Source of the DNA: Rhytidiadelphus loreus
Taxonomy: Eukaryota > Streptophyta > Bryopsida > Hypnales > Hylocomiaceae
Reading direction: 5' to 3'
NCBI GenBank assembly: GCA_947034895.1
Contig: OX344763.1
Span: 59,229,093 to 59,293,092 of the forward strand
Length of the DNA stretch: 64,000 bases
The notes under the pieces are model-generated. The model searched no databases. It was not told the DNA's origin and saw only the letters and a program-made list of their open reading frames with translations. This document shows, one piece after another, positions 1-11,543 of the stretch (position 1 is the first letter of the stretch; every line of letters begins with the position of its first letter). The position numbers and the translations under genes are program-made.

Positions 1-14
1 AAGTTGACAAAATT
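1..14. repeat. Partial monomer at left window edge
   Basis: These are the last bases of a monomer ('agttgacaaaatt'). The array continues to the left of the window. Confidence 0.9.
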
Positions 15-58
15 GTAATCTCATGGAATTCATGTACAGAAATCTGGGAAAGAAGTTG

Positions 59-72
59 TGCAAGTTGCAAGT
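59..72. repeat. 7-bp tandem direct repeat TGCAAGT x2 inside each monomer (example)
   Basis: Two adjacent TGCAAGT copies sit at internal positions 45-58 of the monomer. They are conserved in most monomers. Variants change the first copy (gcacgttg, gtacaag, gtggaag, gtccaag) more often than the second. No function is visible. Confidence 0.7.
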
Positions 73-79
73 GCTCCTA

Positions 80-91
80 AATTCATGAATT
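80..91. other. 12-bp perfect palindrome AATTCATGAATT (example, regional variant)
   Basis: Monomers reading 'taaattcatgaatta' contain the perfect palindrome AATTCATGAATT. Monomers reading 'taaactcatgaatta' have a T-to-C change that shortens the dyad to a 6-bp TCATGA core. The perfect form is common in the first 9 kb and rare later, for example in the monomers near 32,470, 35,395 and 37,775. Confidence 0.8.
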
Positions 92-154
92 AATCAAAAA
101 AATATATAATTGGTGGTCACGATGAATGACTTTCTAGTACGTGGAAATGAAATA

Positions 155-166
155 TTCGTGCACGAA
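155..166. other. 12-bp perfect palindrome TTCGTGCACGAA (example of per-monomer element)
   Basis: TTCGTGCACGAA equals its own reverse complement and occurs at internal positions 141-152 of most monomers. Common variants break it in one place: TGCATGAA, GTGGACGAA, TTCCTGCA and CACGAT. It contains two of the four CpGs of the monomer. A dyad at fixed 183-bp spacing could be a binding site for a dimeric protein or could extrude as a short cruciform. Both ideas are inference. It does not match the mammalian CENP-B box. Confidence 0.85.
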
Positions 167-839
167 CCTTGCCCTGTATTTTAAAGTCGGTAAAATTGTA
201 ATCTCATGAAATTCATGTACAGAAATCTGGGAAAGAGGTTGTGCAAGTTGCAAGTGCTCCTAAATTCATGAATTAATCAAAAAAATATATAATTGGTGGT
301 CACGATGAATGACTTTCTAGTACGTGGAAATGCAATATTCGTGCATGAACTTGGCCCTCTATTTTAGAGTCCACAAAATTATAATCTCATGAAATTCATG
401 TACAGAAATCTGGGAAAGAGGTTGTGCAAGTTGCAAGTGCTCCTAAACTCATGAATTAATCAAGAAAATATATAATTGGGAGTCACGATGAATGACTTTC
501 TAGTACGTGGAAATGAAATATTCCTGCACGAACCTTGCCCTGTATTTTAAAGTTGACAAAATTGTAATCTCATGGAATTCATGTACAGAAATCTGGGAAA
601 GAGGTTGTGCACGTTGCAAGTGCTCCTAAACTCATGAATTAATCAAAAAAATATATAATTGGGAGTCACGATGAATGCCTTTCTAGTACGTGGAAATGAA
701 ATATTCGTGCATGAACCTGGCCCTCTATTTTAAAGTCCACAAAAATGTAATCTCATGGAATTCATGTACTGAAATCTGGGAAAGAGGTTGTGCACGTTGC
801 AAGTGCTCCTAAACTCATGAATTAATCAAAAAAATATAT

Positions 840-2172
840 AATTGGTGGTCACGATGAATGACTTTCTAGTACGTGAAAATGCAATATTCGTGGACGAATC
901 TAGCCCTCTATTTTAAAGTCCAAAATATTGTAATCTCATGGAATTCATGTACAGAAATCAGGGAAAGAGGTTGTGCAAGTTGCAAGTGCTCCTAAATTCA
1001 TGAATTAATCAAAAAAATATATAATTGGTGGTCACGATGAATGACTTTCTAGTATGTGGAAATGAAATATTCCTGCATGAACCTTGCCCTGTATTTTAAA
1101 GTCGACAAAATTGTAATCTCATGGAATTCATGTACAGAAATCTGGGAAAGAGGTTGTGCACGTTGCAAGTGCTCCTAAATTCATGAATTAATCAAAAAAA
1201 TATATAATTGGGAGTCACGATGAATGACTTTCTAGTACGTGGAAATGAAATATTCGTGCACGAACCTGGCCCTCTATTTTAAAGTCCACAAAAATGTAAT
1301 CTCATGGAATTCATGTACAGAAATCTGGGAAAGAGGTTGTGCAAGTTGCAAGTGCTCCTAAACTCATGAATTAATCAAAATAATATATAATTGGGAGTCA
1401 CGATGAATGACTTTCTAGTACGTGGAAATGAAATATTCGTGCATGAACTTGGCCCTCTATTTTAAAGTCCACAAAAATGTAATCTCATGGAATTCATGTA
1501 CAGAAATCTGTGAAAGAGGTTGTGCAAGTTGCAAGTGCTCCTAAACTCATGAATTATTCAAAAAAATATATAATTGGTGGTCACGATGAATGACTTTCTA
1601 GTACGTGAAAATGCAATATTCGTGGACGAATCTAGCCCTCTATTTTAAAGTCCAAAATATTGTAATCTCATGGAATTCATGTACAGAAATCTGGGAAAGA
1701 GGTTGTGCAAGTTGCAAGTGCTCCTAAACTCATGAATTATTCAAAAAAATATATAATTGGTGGTCACGATGAATGACTTTCTAGTACGTGGAAATGAAAT
1801 ATTCCTGCATGAACCTTGCCCTGTATTTTAAAGTCGACAAAATTGTAATCTCATGGAATTCATGTACAGAAATCTGGGAAAGAGGTTGTGCACGTTGCAA
1901 GTGCTCCTAAATTCATGAATTAATCAAAAAAATATATAATTGGGAGTCACGATGAATGACTTTCTAGTACGTGGAAATGAAATATTCGTGCATGAACCTG
2001 GCCCTCTATTTTAAAGTCCACAAAAATGTAATCTCATGGAATTCATGTACAGAAATCTGGGAAAGAGGTTGTGCAAGTTGCAAGTGCTCCTAAACTCATG
2101 AATTAATCAAAATAATATATAATTGGGAGTCACGATGAATGACTTTCTAGTACGTGGAAATGAAATATTCGT
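840..2172. repeat. 4-monomer (732-bp) duplication
   Basis: Sequence around 840-1,440 recurs around 1,572-2,172 at an offset of 732 bp. Shared rare variants include 'gtggacgaatctagccc' near 890 and 1,620, 'ttcctgcatgaacc' near 1,073 and 1,805, and 'caaaataatatata' near 1,377 and 2,109. A few single-base differences separate the copies. The duplication fades beyond about 2,172. Confidence 0.75.
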
Positions 2173-2359
2173 GCACGAACCTTGCCCTGTATTTTAAAGT
2201 CGACAAAATTGTAATCTCATGGAATTCATGTACAGAAATCTGGAAAAGAAGTTGTGCAAGTTGCAAGTGCTTCTAAATTCATGAATTAATCAAAAAAATA
2301 TATAATTGGTGGTCACGATGAATGACTTTCTAGTACGTGGAAATGAAATATTCGTGCAC

Positions 2360-5300
2360 GAACCTTGTCCTGTATTTTAAAGTCGATAAAATTGTAATCT
2401 CATGAAATTCATGTACAGAAATCTGGGAAAGAGGTTGTGCAAGTTGCAAGTGCTCCTAAACTCATGAATTATTCAAAAAAATATATAATTGGTGGTCACG
2501 ATGAATGACTTTCTAGTACGTGAAAATGCAATATTCGTGGACGAATCTAGCCCTCTATTTTAAAGTCCAAAATATTGTAATCTCATGGAATTCATGTACT
2601 GAAATCTGGGAAAGAGGTTGTGCAAGTTGCAAGTGCTCCTAAACTCATGAATTATTCCAAAAAATATATAATTGGTGGTCACGATGAATGACTTTCTAGT
2701 ACGTGGAAATGAAATATTCGTGCACGAACCTTGCCCTGTATTTTAAAGTCGACAAAATTGTAATCTCATGAAATTCATGTACAGAAATCTGGGAAAGAGG
2801 TTGTGCAAGTTGCAAGTGCTCCTAAATTCATGAATTAATCAAAAAAATATATAATTGGGAGTCACGATGAATGACTTTCTAGTACGTGGAAATGAAATAT
2901 TCGTGCATGAACTTGGCCCTCTATTTTAAAGTCCACAAAATTGTAATCTCATGGAATTCATGTACTGAAATCTGGGAAAGAGGTTGTGCAAGTTGCAAGT
3001 GCTCCTAAACTCATGAATTATTCAAAAAAATATATAATTGGTGGTCACGATGAATGACTTTCTAGTACGTGAAAATGCAAAATTCGTGGACGAATCTAGC
3101 CCTCTATTTTAAAGTCCAAAATATTGTAATCTCATGGAATTCATGTACAGAAATCTGGGAAAGAGGTTGTGCAAGTTGCAAGTGCACCTAAATTCATGAA
3201 TTAGTCAAAAAAATATATAATTGGGAGTCTCGATGAATGACTTTCTAGTACGTGAAAATGCAATATTCGTGGACGAATCTAGCCCTCTATTTTAAAGTCC
3301 AAAATATTGTAATCTCATGGAATTCATGTACAGAAATCTGGGAAAGAGGTTGTGCAAGTTGCAAGTGCACCTAAATTCATGAATTAATCAAAAAAATATA
3401 TAATTGGTGGTCACGATGAATGACTTTCTAGTACGTGAAAATGCAATATTCGTGCATGAACTTGGCCCTCTATTTTAAAGTCCACAAAATTATAATCTCA
3501 TGAAATTCATGTACAGAAATCTGGGAAAGAGGTTGTGCAAGTTGCAAGTGCTCCTAAACTCATGAATTAATCAAAAAAATATATAATTGGGAGTCACGAT
3601 GAATGACTTTCTAGTACGTGGAAATGAAATATTCGTGCATGAACTTGGCCCTCTATTTTAAAGTCCACAAAATTGTAATCTCATGAAATTCATGTACAGA
3701 AATCTGGGAAAGAGGTTGTGCAAGTTGCAAGTGCTCCTAAATTCATGAATTAATCAAAAAAATATATAATTGGTGGTCACGATGAATGACTTTCTAGTAC
3801 GTGGAAATGAAATATTCGTGCACGAACCTTGTCCTGTATTTTAAAGTCGATAAAATTGTAATCTCATGAAATTCATGTACAGAAATCTGGGAAAGAGGTT
3901 GTGCAAGTTGCAAGTGCTCCTAAACTCATGAATTATTCAAAAAAATATATAATTGGTGGTCACGATGAATGACTTTCTAGTACGTGAAAATGCAATATTC
4001 GTGGACGAATCTAGCCCTCTATTTTAAAGTCCAAAATATTGTAATCTCATGGAATTCATGTACAGAAATCTGGGAAAGAGGTTGTGCAAGTTGCAAGTGC
4101 TCCTAAACTCATGAATTATTCCAAAAAATATATAATTGGTGGTCACGATGAATGACTTTCTAGTACGTGGAAATGAAATATTCGTGCACGAACCTTGTCC
4201 TGTATTTTAAAGTCGATAAAATTGTAATCTCATGAAATTCATGTACAGAAATCTGGGAAAGAGGTTGTGCAAGTTGCAAGTGCTCCTAAACTCATGAATT
4301 ATTCAAAAAAATATATAATTGGTGGTCACGATGAATGACTTTCTAGTACGTGAAAATGCAATATTCGTGGACGAATCTAGCCCTCTATTTTAAAGTCCAA
4401 AATATTGTAATCTCATGGAATTCATGTACAGAAATCTGGGAAAGAGGTTGTGCAAGTTGCAAGTGCTCCTAAACTCATGAATTATTCCAAAAAATATATA
4501 ATTGGTGGTCACGATGAATGACTTTCTAGTACGTGGAAATGAAATATTCGTGCACGAACCTTGCCCTGTATTTTAAAGTCGACAAAATTGTAATCTCATG
4601 AAATTCATGTACAGAAATCTGGGAAAGAGGTTGTGCAAGTTGCAAGTGCTCCTAAATTCATGAATTAATCAAAAAAATATATAATTGGGAGTCACGATGA
4701 ATGACTTTCTAGTACGTGGAAATGAAATATTCGTGCATGAACTTGGCCCTCTATTTTAAAGTCCACAAAATTGTAATCTCATGGAATTCATGTACTGAAA
4801 TCTGGGAAAGAGGTTGTGCAAGTTGCAAGTGCTCCTAAACTCATGAATTATTCAAAAAAATATATAATTGGTGGTCACGATGAATGACTTTCTAGTACGT
4901 GAAAATGCAAAATTCGTGGACGAATCTAGCCCTCTATTTTAAAGTCCAAAATATTGTAATCTCATGGAATTCATGTACAGAAATCTGGGAAAGAGGTTGT
5001 GCAAGTTGCAAGTGCACCTAAATTCATGAATTAGTCAAAAAAATATATAATTGGGAGTCTCGATGAATGACTTTCTAGTACGTGAAAATGCAATATTCGT
5101 GGACGAATCTAGCCCTCTATTTTAAAGTCCAAAATATTGTAATCTCATGGAATTCATGTACAGAAATCTGGGAAAGAGGTTGTGCAAGTTGCAAGTGCAC
5201 CTAAATTCATGAATTAATCAAAAAAATATATAATTGGTGGTCACGATGAATGACTTTCTAGTACGTGAAAATGCAATATTCGTGCATGAACTTGGCCCTC

Positions 5301-6025
5301 TATTTTAAAGTCCACAAAATTATAATCTCATGAAATTCATGTACAGAAATCTGGGAAAGAGGTTGTGCAAGTTGCAAGTGCTCCTAAACTCATGAATTAA
5401 TCAAAAAAATATATAATTGGGAGTCACGATGAATGACTTTCTAGTACGTGGAAATGAAATATTCGTGCATGAACTTGGCCCTCTATTTTAAAGTCCACAA
5501 AATTGTAATCTCATGAAATTCATGTACAGAAATCTGGGAAAGAGGTTGTGCAAGTTGCAAGTGCTCCTAAATTCATGAATTAATCAAAAAAATATATAAT
5601 TGGTGGTCACGATGAATGACTTTCTAGTACGTGGAAATGAAATATTCGTGCACGAACCTTGTCCTGTATTTTAAAGTCGATAAAATTGTAATCTCATGAA
5701 ATTCATGTACAGAAATCTGGGAAAGAGGTTGTGCAAGTTGCAAGTGCTCCTAAACTCATGAATTATTCAAAAAAATATATAATTGGTGGTCACGATGAAT
5801 GACTTTCTAGTACGTGGAAATGCAATATTCGTGGACGAATCTAGCCCTCTATTTTAAAGTCCAAGATATTGTAATCTCATGGAATTCATGTACAGAAATC
5901 TGGGAAAGAGGTTGTGCAAGTTGCAAGTGCTCCTAAACTCATGAATTATTCCAAAAAATATATAATTGGTGGTCACGATGAATGACTTTCTAGTACGTGG
6001 AAATGAAATATTCGTGCACGAACCT
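2360..6025. repeat. 10-monomer (1,830-bp) tandem duplication
   Basis: The block from about 2,360 to 4,190 is repeated from about 4,190 to 6,025. Shared rare variants lie exactly 1,830 bp apart: 'ccttgtcctg' at 2,367 and 4,197 and again at 3,831 and 5,661, and 'ttagtcaaaa' with 'gagtctcg' at 3,201 and 5,031. 'gcaaaattcg' near 3,077 and 4,907 is also shared. Only a few single-base differences were seen, such as tactg versus tacag near 2,597. The copy unit therefore looks recent. Parts of the same monomer series return at 6.6-7.5 kb and 7.6-8.1 kb with different spacing. Confidence 0.85.
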
Positions 6026-7226
6026 TGCCCTGTATTTTAAAGTCGACAAAATTGTAATCTCATGAAATTCATGTACAGAAATCTGGGAAAGAGGTTGTGC
6101 AAGTTGCAAGTGCTCCTAAATTCATGAATTAATCAAAAAAATATATAATTGGTGGTCACGATGAATGACTTTCTAGTACGTGGAAATGAAATATTCCTGC
6201 ACGAACCTTGCCCTGTATTTTAAAGTCGACAAAATTGTAATCTCATGGAATTCATGTACAGAAATCTGGGAAAGAGGTTGTGCAAGTTGCAAGTGCTCCT
6301 AAACTCATGAATTATTCAAAAAAATATATAATTGGTGGTCACGATGAATGACTTTCTAGTACGTGAAAATGCAAAATTCGTGGACGAATCTAGCCCTCTA
6401 TTTTAAAGTCCAAAATATTGTAATCTCATGGAATTCATGTACAGAAATCTGGGAAAGAGGTTGTGCAAGTTGCAAGTGCTCCTAAACTCATGAATTATTC
6501 AAAAAAATATATAATTGGTGGTCACGATGAATGACTTTCTAGTACGTGAAAATGCAATATTCGTGGACGAATCTAGCCCTCTATTTTAAAGTCCAAAATA
6601 TTGTAATCTCATGGAATTCATGTACAAAAATCTGGGAAAGAGGTTGTGCAAGTTGCAAGTGCTCCTAAACTCATGAATTATTCCAAAAAATATATAATTG
6701 GTGGTCACGATGAATGACTTTCTAGTACGTGGAAATGAAATATTCGTGCACGAACCTTGCCCTGTATTTTAAAGTCGACAAAATTGTAATCTCATGAAAT
6801 TCATGTACAGAAATCTGGGAAAGAGGTTGTGCAAGTTGCAAGTGCTCCTAAATTCATGAATTAATCAAAAAAATATATAATTGGGAGTCACGATGAATGA
6901 CTTTCTAGTACGTGGAAATGAAATATTCGTGCATGAACTTGGCCCTCTATTTTAAAGTCCACAAAATTGTAATCTCATGGAATTCATGTACAGAAATCTG
7001 GGAAAGAGGTTGTGCAAGTTGCAAGTGCTCCTAAACTCATGAATTATTCAAAAAAATATATAATTGGTGGTCACGATGAATGACTTTCTAGTACGTGAAA
7101 ATGCAATATTCGTGGACGAATCTAGCCCTCTATTTTAAAGTCCAAAATATTGTAATCTCATGGAATTCATGTACAGAAATCTGGGAAAGAGGTTGTGCAA
7201 GTTGCAAGTGCACCTAAATTCATGAA

Positions 7227-8066
7227 TTAGTCAAAAAAATATATAATTGGGAGTCTCGATGAATGACTTTCTAGTACGTGAAAATGCAATATTCGTGGAC
7301 GAATCTAGCCCTCTATTTTAAAGTCCAAAATATTGTAATCTCATGGAATTCATGTACAGAAATCTGGGAAAGAGGTTGTGCAAGTTGCAAGTGCACCTAA
7401 ATTCATGAATTAATCAAAAAAATATATAATTGGTGGTCACGATGAATGACTTTCTAGTACGTGAAAATGCAATATTCGTGCATGAACTTGGCCCTCTATT
7501 TTAAAGTCCACAAAATTATAATCTCATGAAATTCATGTACAGAAATCTGTGAAAGAGGTTGTGCAAGTTGCAAGTGCTCCTAAACTCATGAATTATTCAA
7601 AAAAATATATAATTGGTGGTCACGATGAATGACTTTCTAGTACGTGAAAATGCAAAATTCGTGGACGAATCTAGCCCTCTATTTTAAAGTCCAAAATATT
7701 GTAATCTCATGGAATTCATGTACAGAAATCTGGGAAAGAGGTTGTGCAAGTTGCAAGTGCACCTAAATTCATGAATTAGTCAAAAAAATATATAATTGGG
7801 AGTCTCGATGAATGACTTTCTAGTACGTGAAAATGCAATATTCGTGGACGAATCTAGCCCTCTATTTTAAAGTCCAAAATATTGTAATCTCATGGAATTC
7901 ATGTACAGAAATCTGGGAAAGAGGTTGTGCAAGTTGCAAGTGCACCTAAATTCATGAATTAATCAAAAAAATATATAATTGGTGGTCACGATGAATGACT
8001 TTCTAGTACGTGAAAATGCAATATTCGTGCATGAACTTGGCCCTCTATTTTAAAGTCCACAAAATT
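7227..8066. repeat. Third and fourth copies of the gtgcacc/ttagtc monomer series
   Basis: The distinctive monomer with 'gtgcacctaaattc', 'ttagtcaaaa' and 'gagtctcg' appears at 7,227 and again at 7,776, 549 bp (three monomers) apart. Earlier copies lie at 3,201 and 5,031. Each is followed by a 'gtgcacc...ttaatc...ggtggtcacg' monomer and then by 'gtgcatgaacttggccc'. The whole short cassette has therefore been copied as a unit to four places. Confidence 0.75.
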
Positions 8067-8249
8067 ATAATCTCATGAAATTCATGTACAGAAATCTGGG
8101 AAAGAGGTTGTGCAAGTTGCAAGTGCTCCTCAAGTCATGAATTAATCAAAAAAATATATAATTGGGAGTCACGATGAATGACTTTCTAGTACGTGGAAAT
8201 GAAATATTCGTGCATGAACTTGGCCCTCTATTTTAAAGTCCACAAAATT

Positions 8250-8615
8250 GTAATCTCATGAAATTCATGTACAGAAATCTGGGAAAGAGGTTGTGCAAGT
8301 TGCAAGTGCTCCTAAACTCATGAATTAATCAAAAAAATATATAATTGGGAGTCACGATGAATGACTTTCTAGTACGTGGAAATGAAATATTCGTGCATGA
8401 ACTTGGCCCTCTATTTTAAAGTCCACAAAATTGTAATCTCATGAAATTCATGTACAGAAATCTGGGAAAGAGGTTGTGCAAGTTGCAAGTGCTCCTAAAC
8501 TCATGAATTAATCAAAAAAATATATAATTGGGAGTCACGATGAATGACTTTCTAGTACGTGGAAATGAAATATTCGTGCATGAACTTGGCCCTCTATTTT
8601 AAAGTCCACAAAATT
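8250..8615. repeat. Two identical adjacent monomers
   Basis: Monomers 8,250-8,432 and 8,433-8,615 read identically by eye, and the monomer following at 8,616 starts the same way. Both carry 'catgaaattc' and 'gcatgaacttggccc'. This is the smallest scale of homogenisation in the window and suggests a very recent exchange or replication slippage of one unit. Confidence 0.75.
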
Positions 8616-11543
8616 GTAATCTCATGAAATTCATGTACAGAAATCTGGGAAAGAGGTTGTGCAAGTTGCAAGTGCTCCTAAACTCATGAATTATTCAAAA
8701 AAATATATAATTGGTGGTCACGATGAATGACTTTCTAGTACGTGAAAATGCAATATTCGTGGACGAATCTAGCCCTCTATTTTAAAGTCCAAAATATTGT
8801 AATCTCATGGAATTCATGTACAAAAATCTGGGAAAGAGGTTGTGCAAGTTGCAAGTGCTCCTAAACTCATGAATTATTCCAAAAAATATATAATTGGTGG
8901 TCACGATGAATGACTTTCTAGTACGTGGAAATGAAATATTCGTGCACGAACCTTGCCCTGTATTTTAAAGTCGACAAAATTGTAATCTCATGAAATTCAT
9001 GTACAGAAATCTGGGAAAGAGGTTGTGCAAGTTGCAAGTGCTCCTAAATTCATGAATTAATCAAAAAAATATATAATTGGGAGTCACGATGAATGACTTT
9101 CTAGTACGTGGAAATGAAATATTCCTGCACGAACCTTGCCCTGTATTTTAAAGTCGACAAAATTGTAATCTCATGAAATTCATGTACAGAAATCTGGGAA
9201 AGAGGTTGTGCAAGTTGCAAGTGCTCCTAAACTCATGAATTAATCAAAAAAATATATAATTGGGAGTCACGATGAATGACTTTCTAGTACGTGGAAATGA
9301 AATATTCGTGCATGAACTTGGCCCTCTATTTTAAAGTCCACAAAATTGTAATCTCATGAAATTCATGTACAGAAATCTGGGAAAGAGGTTGTGCAAGTTG
9401 CAAGTGCTCCAAAACTCATGAATTAATCAAAAAAATATATAATTTGGAGTCTCGATGAATGACTTTCTAGTACGTGGAAATGAAATATTCGTGCACGAAC
9501 CTTGCCCTCTATTTTAAAGTCCACAAAATTGTAATCTCATGGAATTCATGTACAGAAATCTGGGAAAGAAGTTGTGCAAGTTGCAAGTGCTCCTAAACTC
9601 ATGAATTAATCAAAAAAATATACAATTGGGAGTCACGATGAATGACTTTCTAGTACGTGGAAATGAAATATTCGTGCACGAACCTGGCCCTCTATTTTAA
9701 AGTCCACAAAACTTTAATCTCATGGAATTCATGTTTAGAAATTTGGGAAAGACGTTGTGCATGTTGCAAGTGTTCCTAAACTCATGAATTAATCAAGAAA
9801 ATATATAATTGGGAGTCACGATGAATGACTTTCTAGTACGTGGAAATGAAATATTCGTGCACGAACCTGGCCCTCTATTTTAAAGTCCACAAAATTGTAA
9901 TCTCATGAAATTCATGTACAGAAATCTGGGAAAGAGGTTGTGCAAGTTGCAAGTGCTCCTAAACTCATGAATTATTCAAAAAAATATATAATTGGTGGTC
10001 ACGATGAATGACTTTCTAGTACGTGAAAATGCAATATTCGTGGACGAATCTAGCCCTCTATTTTAAAGTCCAAAATATTGTAATCTCATGGAATTCATGT
10101 ACAGAAATCTGGGAAAGAAGTTGTGCAAGTTGCAAGTGCTCCTAAACTCATGAATTAATCAAAAAAATATATAATTGGGAGTCACGACGAATGACTTTCC
10201 AGTACGTGGAAATGAAATATTCGTGCACGAACCTGGCCCTCTATTTTAAAGTCCACAAAACTTTAATCTCATGGAATTCATGTTTAGAAATTTGGGAAAG
10301 ACGTTGTGCAAGTTGCAAGTGTTCCTAAACTCATGAATTAATCAAGAAAATATATAATTGGGAGTCACGATGAATGACTTTCTAGTACGTGGAAATGAAA
10401 TATTCGTGCACGAACCTGGCCCTCTATTTTAAAGTCCACAAAATTGTAATCTCATGAAATTCATTGAAAGAAATCTGGAAAAGAAGTTGTGCAAGTTGCA
10501 AGTGCTCCTAAACTCATGAATTAATCAAGGAAATATATAATTGGGAGTCACGATGAATGACTTTCTAGTACGTGGAAATGAAATATTCCTGCATGAACCT
10601 GGCCCTCTATTTTAAAGTCCATAAAATTGTAATCTCATGAAATTCATTGAAAGAAATCTGGGAAAGAGGTTGTGCAAGTTGCAAGTGCTCCTAAACTCAT
10701 GAATTAATCAAGGAAATATATAATTGGGAGTCACGATGAATGACTTTCTAGTACGTGGAAATGAAATATTCGTGCAGGAACTTGGCCCTCTATTTTAAAG
10801 TCCACAAAATTGTAATCTCATGAAATTCATGTACAGAAATCTGGGGAAGAGGTTGTGCAAGTTGCAAGTGCTCCTAAACTCATGAATTAATCAAAAAAAT
10901 ATATAATTGGGAGTCACGATGAATGACTTTCTAGTACGTGGAAATGAAATATTCGTGCATGAACCTGGCCCTCTATTTTAAAGTCCACAAAATTGTAATC
11001 TCATGGAATTCATGTACAGAAATCTGCGAAAGAGGTTGTGCAAGTTGCAAGTGCTCCTAAACTCATGAATTAATCAAAAAAATATATAATTGGGAGTCAC
11101 GATGAATGACTTTCTAGTACGTGGAAATGAAATATTCGTGCACGAACCTGGCCCTCTATTTTAAAGTCCACAAAATTGTAATCTCATGAAATTCATGTAC
11201 AGAAATCTGGGAAAGAAGTTGTGCAAGTTGCAAGTGCTCCTAAACTCATGAATTAATCAAAAAAATATATAATTGGGAGTCACGATGAATGACTTTCTAG
11301 TACGTGGAAATGAAATATTCGTGCATGAACCTGGCCCTCTATTTTAAAGTCCACAAAATTGTAATCTCATGGAATTCATGTACAGAAATCTGGGAAAGAG
11401 GTTGTGCAAGTTGCAAGTGCTCCTAAACTCATGAATTAATCAAAAAAATATATAATTGGGAGTCACGATGAATGACTTTCTAGTACGTGGAAATGAAATA
11501 TTCGTGCACGAACCTGGCCCTCTATTTTAAAGTCCACAAAATT

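Larger units (their letters stand above)
15..197. repeat. Reference 183-bp monomer (first complete copy)
   Basis: This is the first complete monomer, used here to number internal positions 1-183. In order it holds GAATTC at 26-31, the tandem TGCAAGT pair at 59-72, the palindrome AATTCATGAATT at 80-91, an A/T-rich tract around 94-111, and the palindrome TTCGTGCACGAA at 155-166. Stops occur in all three forward frames (for example TAA at internal position 2, TGA at 72 and TGA at 109) and in all three reverse frames, so the unit is not coding. Because 183 is a multiple of 3, an open frame could have run through the array, but none exists. Confidence 0.95.
1..9400. repeat. Array region 1: ccaaaatattg / ggtggtcacg / cttggccc monomers
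   Basis: This stretch is marked by monomers with 'tagccctc' followed by 'gtccaaaatattg', by 'ggtggtcacg' in place of 'gggagtcacg', by 'gaacttggccc', and by 'ccttgccctgtattt' followed by 'gtcgac'. Adenine-rich 'attattcaaaaa' and 'attattccaaaa' variants are frequent. The palindrome-forming 'aaattcatgaatt' is commoner here than elsewhere. The mix changes over one to two monomers near 9.4 kb. The boundary is my visual estimate, not a sharp junction. Confidence 0.75.

Noticed and set aside
27..91. Stem-loop from the inverted 8-bp pair AATTCATG (internal 13-20) and CATGAATT (internal 70-77)
   Set aside because: It is real as an inverted repeat, but short and A/T-rich with a loop of about 49 bases, so a stable structure is doubtful. 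The pair is better explained by the ancestral sub-repeat carrying a near-palindrome.
94..111. TATA-like promoter 'atatataatt'
   Set aside because: It is present in every monomer within an A/T-rich tract. There is no conserved downstream start or open frame, so a promoter call is not supported.
130..170. CENP-B box in the 'gtggaaacgaaatattcg' region
   Set aside because: Neither strand fits the mammalian core (TTCG, four bases, A, two bases, CGGG). The 'gccgggtatt' variant has CGGG but at the wrong distance from any TTCG.
8067..8249. Longer open frame where 'cctaaactc' has mutated to 'cctcaagtc'
   Set aside because: Loss of this TAA (and in the monomer near 9,410) only extends the frame to the TGA in 'gatgaatg', about 57 codons. 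It is a chance effect of one variant monomer.
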